A DNA stretch of 34,206 nucleotides, from assembly GCA_937983065.1 (NCBI GenBank), contig CALKAL010000081.1:1-34206 (forward strand), read 5' to 3'. Both the position numbers and the translations under genes were made by a program. This stretch comes from an uncultured Bacillaceae bacterium. Its GTDB lineage: Bacteria; Bacillota; Bacilli; Bacillales; Alkalibacillaceae. Positions within the stretch are counted from its first letter, which is position 1; every line of letters starts with the position of its first letter. Below are positions 32,026-34,206 of this stretch, in pieces. The notes beneath the pieces are model-generated. The model worked only from the letters and a program-made list of their open reading frames with translations, made no database searches and was not told the DNA's origin.

Positions 32026-33027
32026 ATGACAAAAACTATCTTTTCAGGTGTGCAACCATCTGGATCTTTAACAATCGGGAATTACTTAGGTGCTTTAAAG
32101 CAATTCCCTGAACTACAAGAGGAGTATAATAGCTATTTTTGTATCGTCGATTACCATGCCATAACGGTTCCTCAAGATCGACTGAAGCTTCGTAATCAAA
32201 CCCGGTCATTAGCAGCGATGTATATTGCTACGGGAATCGATCCAGAAAAATCAACATTATTTATTCAATCGGAAGTAAGTGCCCACGCTGAATTGGCATG
32301 GATGCTTCAATGTGTTGCAACAATTGGTGAATTAGAACGAATGACTCAGTTTAAAGATAAGTCGGAAGGAAAAGAATCGGTATCTGCAGGTCTTTTAACT
32401 TATCCACCATTGATGGCGGCGGATATTTTATTGTACGGAGCCGAAATTGTACCCGTTGGCGAGGATCAGAAACAACATATCGAGCTCACCCGGGATTTAG
32501 CAGAGCGATTTAATAAACGTTTTAATGACGTATTTACGATTCCAGATATTCGTGTACAAAAGGTCGGGGCACGTATTATGTCCCTGCAAAATCCAACGAA
32601 AAAAATGAGTAAATCAGACCCTAACCATAAGGCGACGATATTTATGCTTGATGAACCGAAAGCGATTGAAAAGAAAATAAAAAGTGCCGTAACCGATTCT
32701 GAAGGTATCGTTGAATATGATAAGGAAAATAAACCAGGAATTACGAACTTAATTAATATTCATGCAAGTATTTCAGGGCAATCAGTTGATTCAATTGTTT
32801 CTCAGTATGCCAATAAAGGCTATGGAGATTTTAAAACAGATTTAGCTGAAATTGTCGTTAACCATTTAGAACCAATTCAAAAAAGATATTACGATTTATA
32901 TGAATCGGATGAGTTGGATCAAATCTTAGATGAAGGCCGTGATAAAGCACGAGCTGTTGCTGAGAAAACCGTTCGAAAAGTGAAAAAAGCGATGGGAATT
33001 GGCCGTGTTCATTTAAAACGGTCATAA
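32026..33027 (+). CDS. trpS: Tryptophanyl-tRNA synthetase
   Basis: This 333-residue class I aminoacyl-tRNA synthetase charges tRNA-Trp. The HIGH-like motif is TIGNYLGAL at about 16-24, and the KMSKS motif is at 193-197 (KKMSKSDPN). The length fits bacterial TrpS (about 330). AGGAGG precedes the ATG. Expression is controlled by the T-box leader. It is followed by a bidirectional terminator and convergent yjbA, as in B. subtilis. Confidence 0.98.
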   Translation: MTKTIFSGVQPSGSLTIGNYLGALKQFPELQEEYNSYFCIVDYHAITVPQDRLKLRNQTRSLAAMYIATGIDPEKSTLFIQSEVSAHAELAWMLQCVATIGELERMTQFKDKSEGKESVSAGLLTYPPLMAADILLYGAEIVPVGEDQKQHIELTRDLAERFNKRFNDVFTIPDIRVQKVGARIMSLQNPTKKMSKSDPNHKATIFMLDEPKAIEKKIKSAVTDSEGIVEYDKENKPGITNLINIHASISGQSVDSIVSQYANKGYGDFKTDLAEIVVNHLEPIQKRYYDLYESDELDQILDEGRDKARAVAEKTVRKVKKAMGIGRVHLKRS

Positions 33028-33058
33028 AAAAATGCTGGAGTGATTCCAGCATTTTTTT
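33028..33058. terminator. Bidirectional terminator between trpS and yjbA
   Basis: ATGCTGGA pairs with TCCAGCAT (5-nt loop). Seven T follow on the plus strand, and the minus strand has TTTTTTTATG. Confidence 0.92.
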
Positions 33059-33803
33059 ATCTTAATACATTTCGTTTATTTTGTTCTAACTCTAGCAATC
33101 GTTCAAAAAACGGTTGCCCTTTAGCCATTTTTTCACAGAGCTCTTCGTGTTTCTCGCCCCAGCCTTCCTTTACTCCTTTAACAAGTAGCTCGTAGCCTTC
33201 ATCAAATGTAATATGCTGAATTTTTTCATACCATTCGGGGCGCCATTCGGTTAACCAATAACGAAGCTCATCAATCCGCTGACTCTGCTTTAATTGGTCT
33301 ATCATAAGCATTAATAAATGTTTTAATTGCCTTTCCTTTCGCGTTAAACCTGCCATATATTTAGGCTCTAACGATAGAAGATGATACGTTTTTTTAACGT
33401 TTGAAATCGTATACGTCTCTGGATCTTTCGCTTTCACTAAATCTAAAACTAAACGCTCCTGTCTCGGAATAAGACGACTTTTCCTCACTGGAATTTCATA
33501 TCCGAGTGTATCAACAACTAACGCATGATTACCATCCGAAATGACAAACGCATAATCTAAGGGGATTCTCTTATGATGTTTTTTCAAATAAGCACGTTTG
33601 TATACAGAATCCAATAATGGTCTAGGGATATCTTGCATACTATTTTCTATGTAATCATACAAGTAATGTTCCACATGAATAACTGGTATTTGGTCAAGTA
33701 ATTCGATGGTATCGTCTTTACGCCACTCGTGAAAGTGACAGACGTTGTATCCGTTTTCTTCTCCTTCAAACCAATTGACCCAAATATCGTGAACATATAA
33801 CAT
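33057..33803 (-). CDS. yjbA: UPF0736 family protein YjbA
   Basis: This 248-residue soluble protein of unknown function matches B. subtilis YjbA (UPF0736). The opening MLYVHDIWVNWFEGEENGYN and the Y-K-R-A-Y-L-K-K-x-H-x-R-I-P-L-D-Y-A-F-V-I-S-D-G segment are typical. There are no membrane segments or clear catalytic motifs. It is a Bacillales protein next to trpS in many genomes, and the order is kept here. Confidence 0.9.
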   Translation of the reverse strand: MLYVHDIWVNWFEGEENGYNVCHFHEWRKDDTIELLDQIPVIHVEHYLYDYIENSMQDIPRPLLDSVYKRAYLKKHHKRIPLDYAFVISDGNHALVVDTLGYEIPVRKSRLIPRQERLVLDLVKAKDPETYTISNVKKTYHLLSLEPKYMAGLTRKERQLKHLLMLMIDQLKQSQRIDELRYWLTEWRPEWYEKIQHITFDEGYELLVKGVKEGWGEKHEELCEKMAKGQPFFERLLELEQNKRNVLR

Positions 33804-33876
33804 CGCTATCCCTCACTTTTCATAATCTTCCATATAAACTCATTATGACCAAGTGATCAATTTTTATTCTATAAAA

Positions 33877-34083
33877 TTACGAACGAAAGGGTCTTTTAAA
33901 CATCGCTAAAATCATGACGACAAACCCAATAGGTAGCATGTAACATTCAGGTCGTTTATATACAAAAAGTAAAAAATCAATAAAATTCATCCCTGCTGGT
34001 AAGAAGTTTAAATACCCGATAATAGACACACCACCAACACAAGTCATGCCGAATCCGATTAAGAAAATAACTAATTGCCACAT
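33877..34083 (-). CDS. Small membrane protein (68 aa), unknown
   Basis: The ATG at 34083 has GGTGG upstream at 7 nt. The protein has two hydrophobic segments (about 3-27 and 49-63), with FIDFLLFVYKRPECY in the loop between them, and a basic ending (FKRPFRS). I do not recognise a family. It lies 73 nt upstream of yjbA on the same strand and may be cotranscribed with it. The 123 nt after its start to the window end show no other feature. Confidence 0.6.
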   Translation of the reverse strand: MWQLVIFLIGFGMTCVGGVSIIGYLNFLPAGMNFIDFLLFVYKRPECYMLPIGFVVMILAMFKRPFRS

Positions 34084-34206
34084 AAATAAACCACCACGCT
34101 CGTCCCTTCGTCTAATTCATTTATATGTTAAAAATCAGGAAAATATTTATGTAATTAATTTATAGTGCATTTTGTTATTTTTCTTTCCGTATTTACACAC
34201 GATCTG

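Overview
The window is AT-rich, chromosomal-looking DNA from an endospore-forming, low-GC Gram-positive bacterium of the Bacillaceae. The evidence is AAGGAGG-type ribosome binding sites, GTG and TTG starts, spore-coat genes (CotZ, CotO-like), bacterial non-homologous end-joining genes, and long stretches of gene order shared with the Bacillus subtilis yjb/yjc region. The genus cannot be fixed from the sequence alone. No rRNA, tRNA, CRISPR array, transposase or intact prophage was seen.

Layout. 1-1377: end of an ATP-dependent DNA ligase and a LigD-type repair polymerase. 1441-2515: a phage-type holin and an amidase with SPOR repeats, possibly a sporulation mother-cell lysis pair. 2743-4672: two zinc-ribbon genes of unknown role. 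4818-6416: a DHA2 drug-efflux transporter. 6417-6981: gene-free, with three tandem 51-nt hairpin repeats. 6982-8873: yjcH-yjcG-yjcF. 9014-10625: a DUF421 membrane protein and a metallo-beta-lactamase-fold hydrolase. 10650-12655: small genes and a spore-coat cluster with sigma-K-like promoters. 12766-15453: divergent mgtE and rodA. 15526-16083: an unknown membrane protein.

16027-27727 resembles the yjbO-to-spx block of B. subtilis: rluD-like, nadK, relQ, yjbK, truncated haemoglobin, spxH (yjbH), pepF, coiA, mecA, a TerC protein (yjbE) and spx. A cardiolipin synthase lies between coiA and mecA. Spx, its ClpXP adaptor SpxH and the ClpC adaptor MecA sit within about 8 kb, alongside the alarmone synthetase RelQ and NAD kinase, so the block centres on redox and stress control.

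27728-28518 holds no intact gene but contains a frameshifted gene remnant and two terminators. 28519-31601 encodes a secreted DUF4015 glycosidase-like protein, a zinc-ribbon membrane protein, and a two-gene operon pairing a Cys-rich DeoR-type regulator (with a NosL-like C-terminal region) with a His/Asp-tailed YtkA-like lipoprotein. 31754-33027 is trpS with a tryptophan T-box leader, followed by yjbA (UPF0736) and a small membrane protein.

The best candidates for under-described biology are the DeoR/NosL-like regulator with its lipoprotein, the holin-amidase pair with a sigma-K-like promoter, the tandem hairpin repeats, and the separate ligase and OB-polymerase genes.
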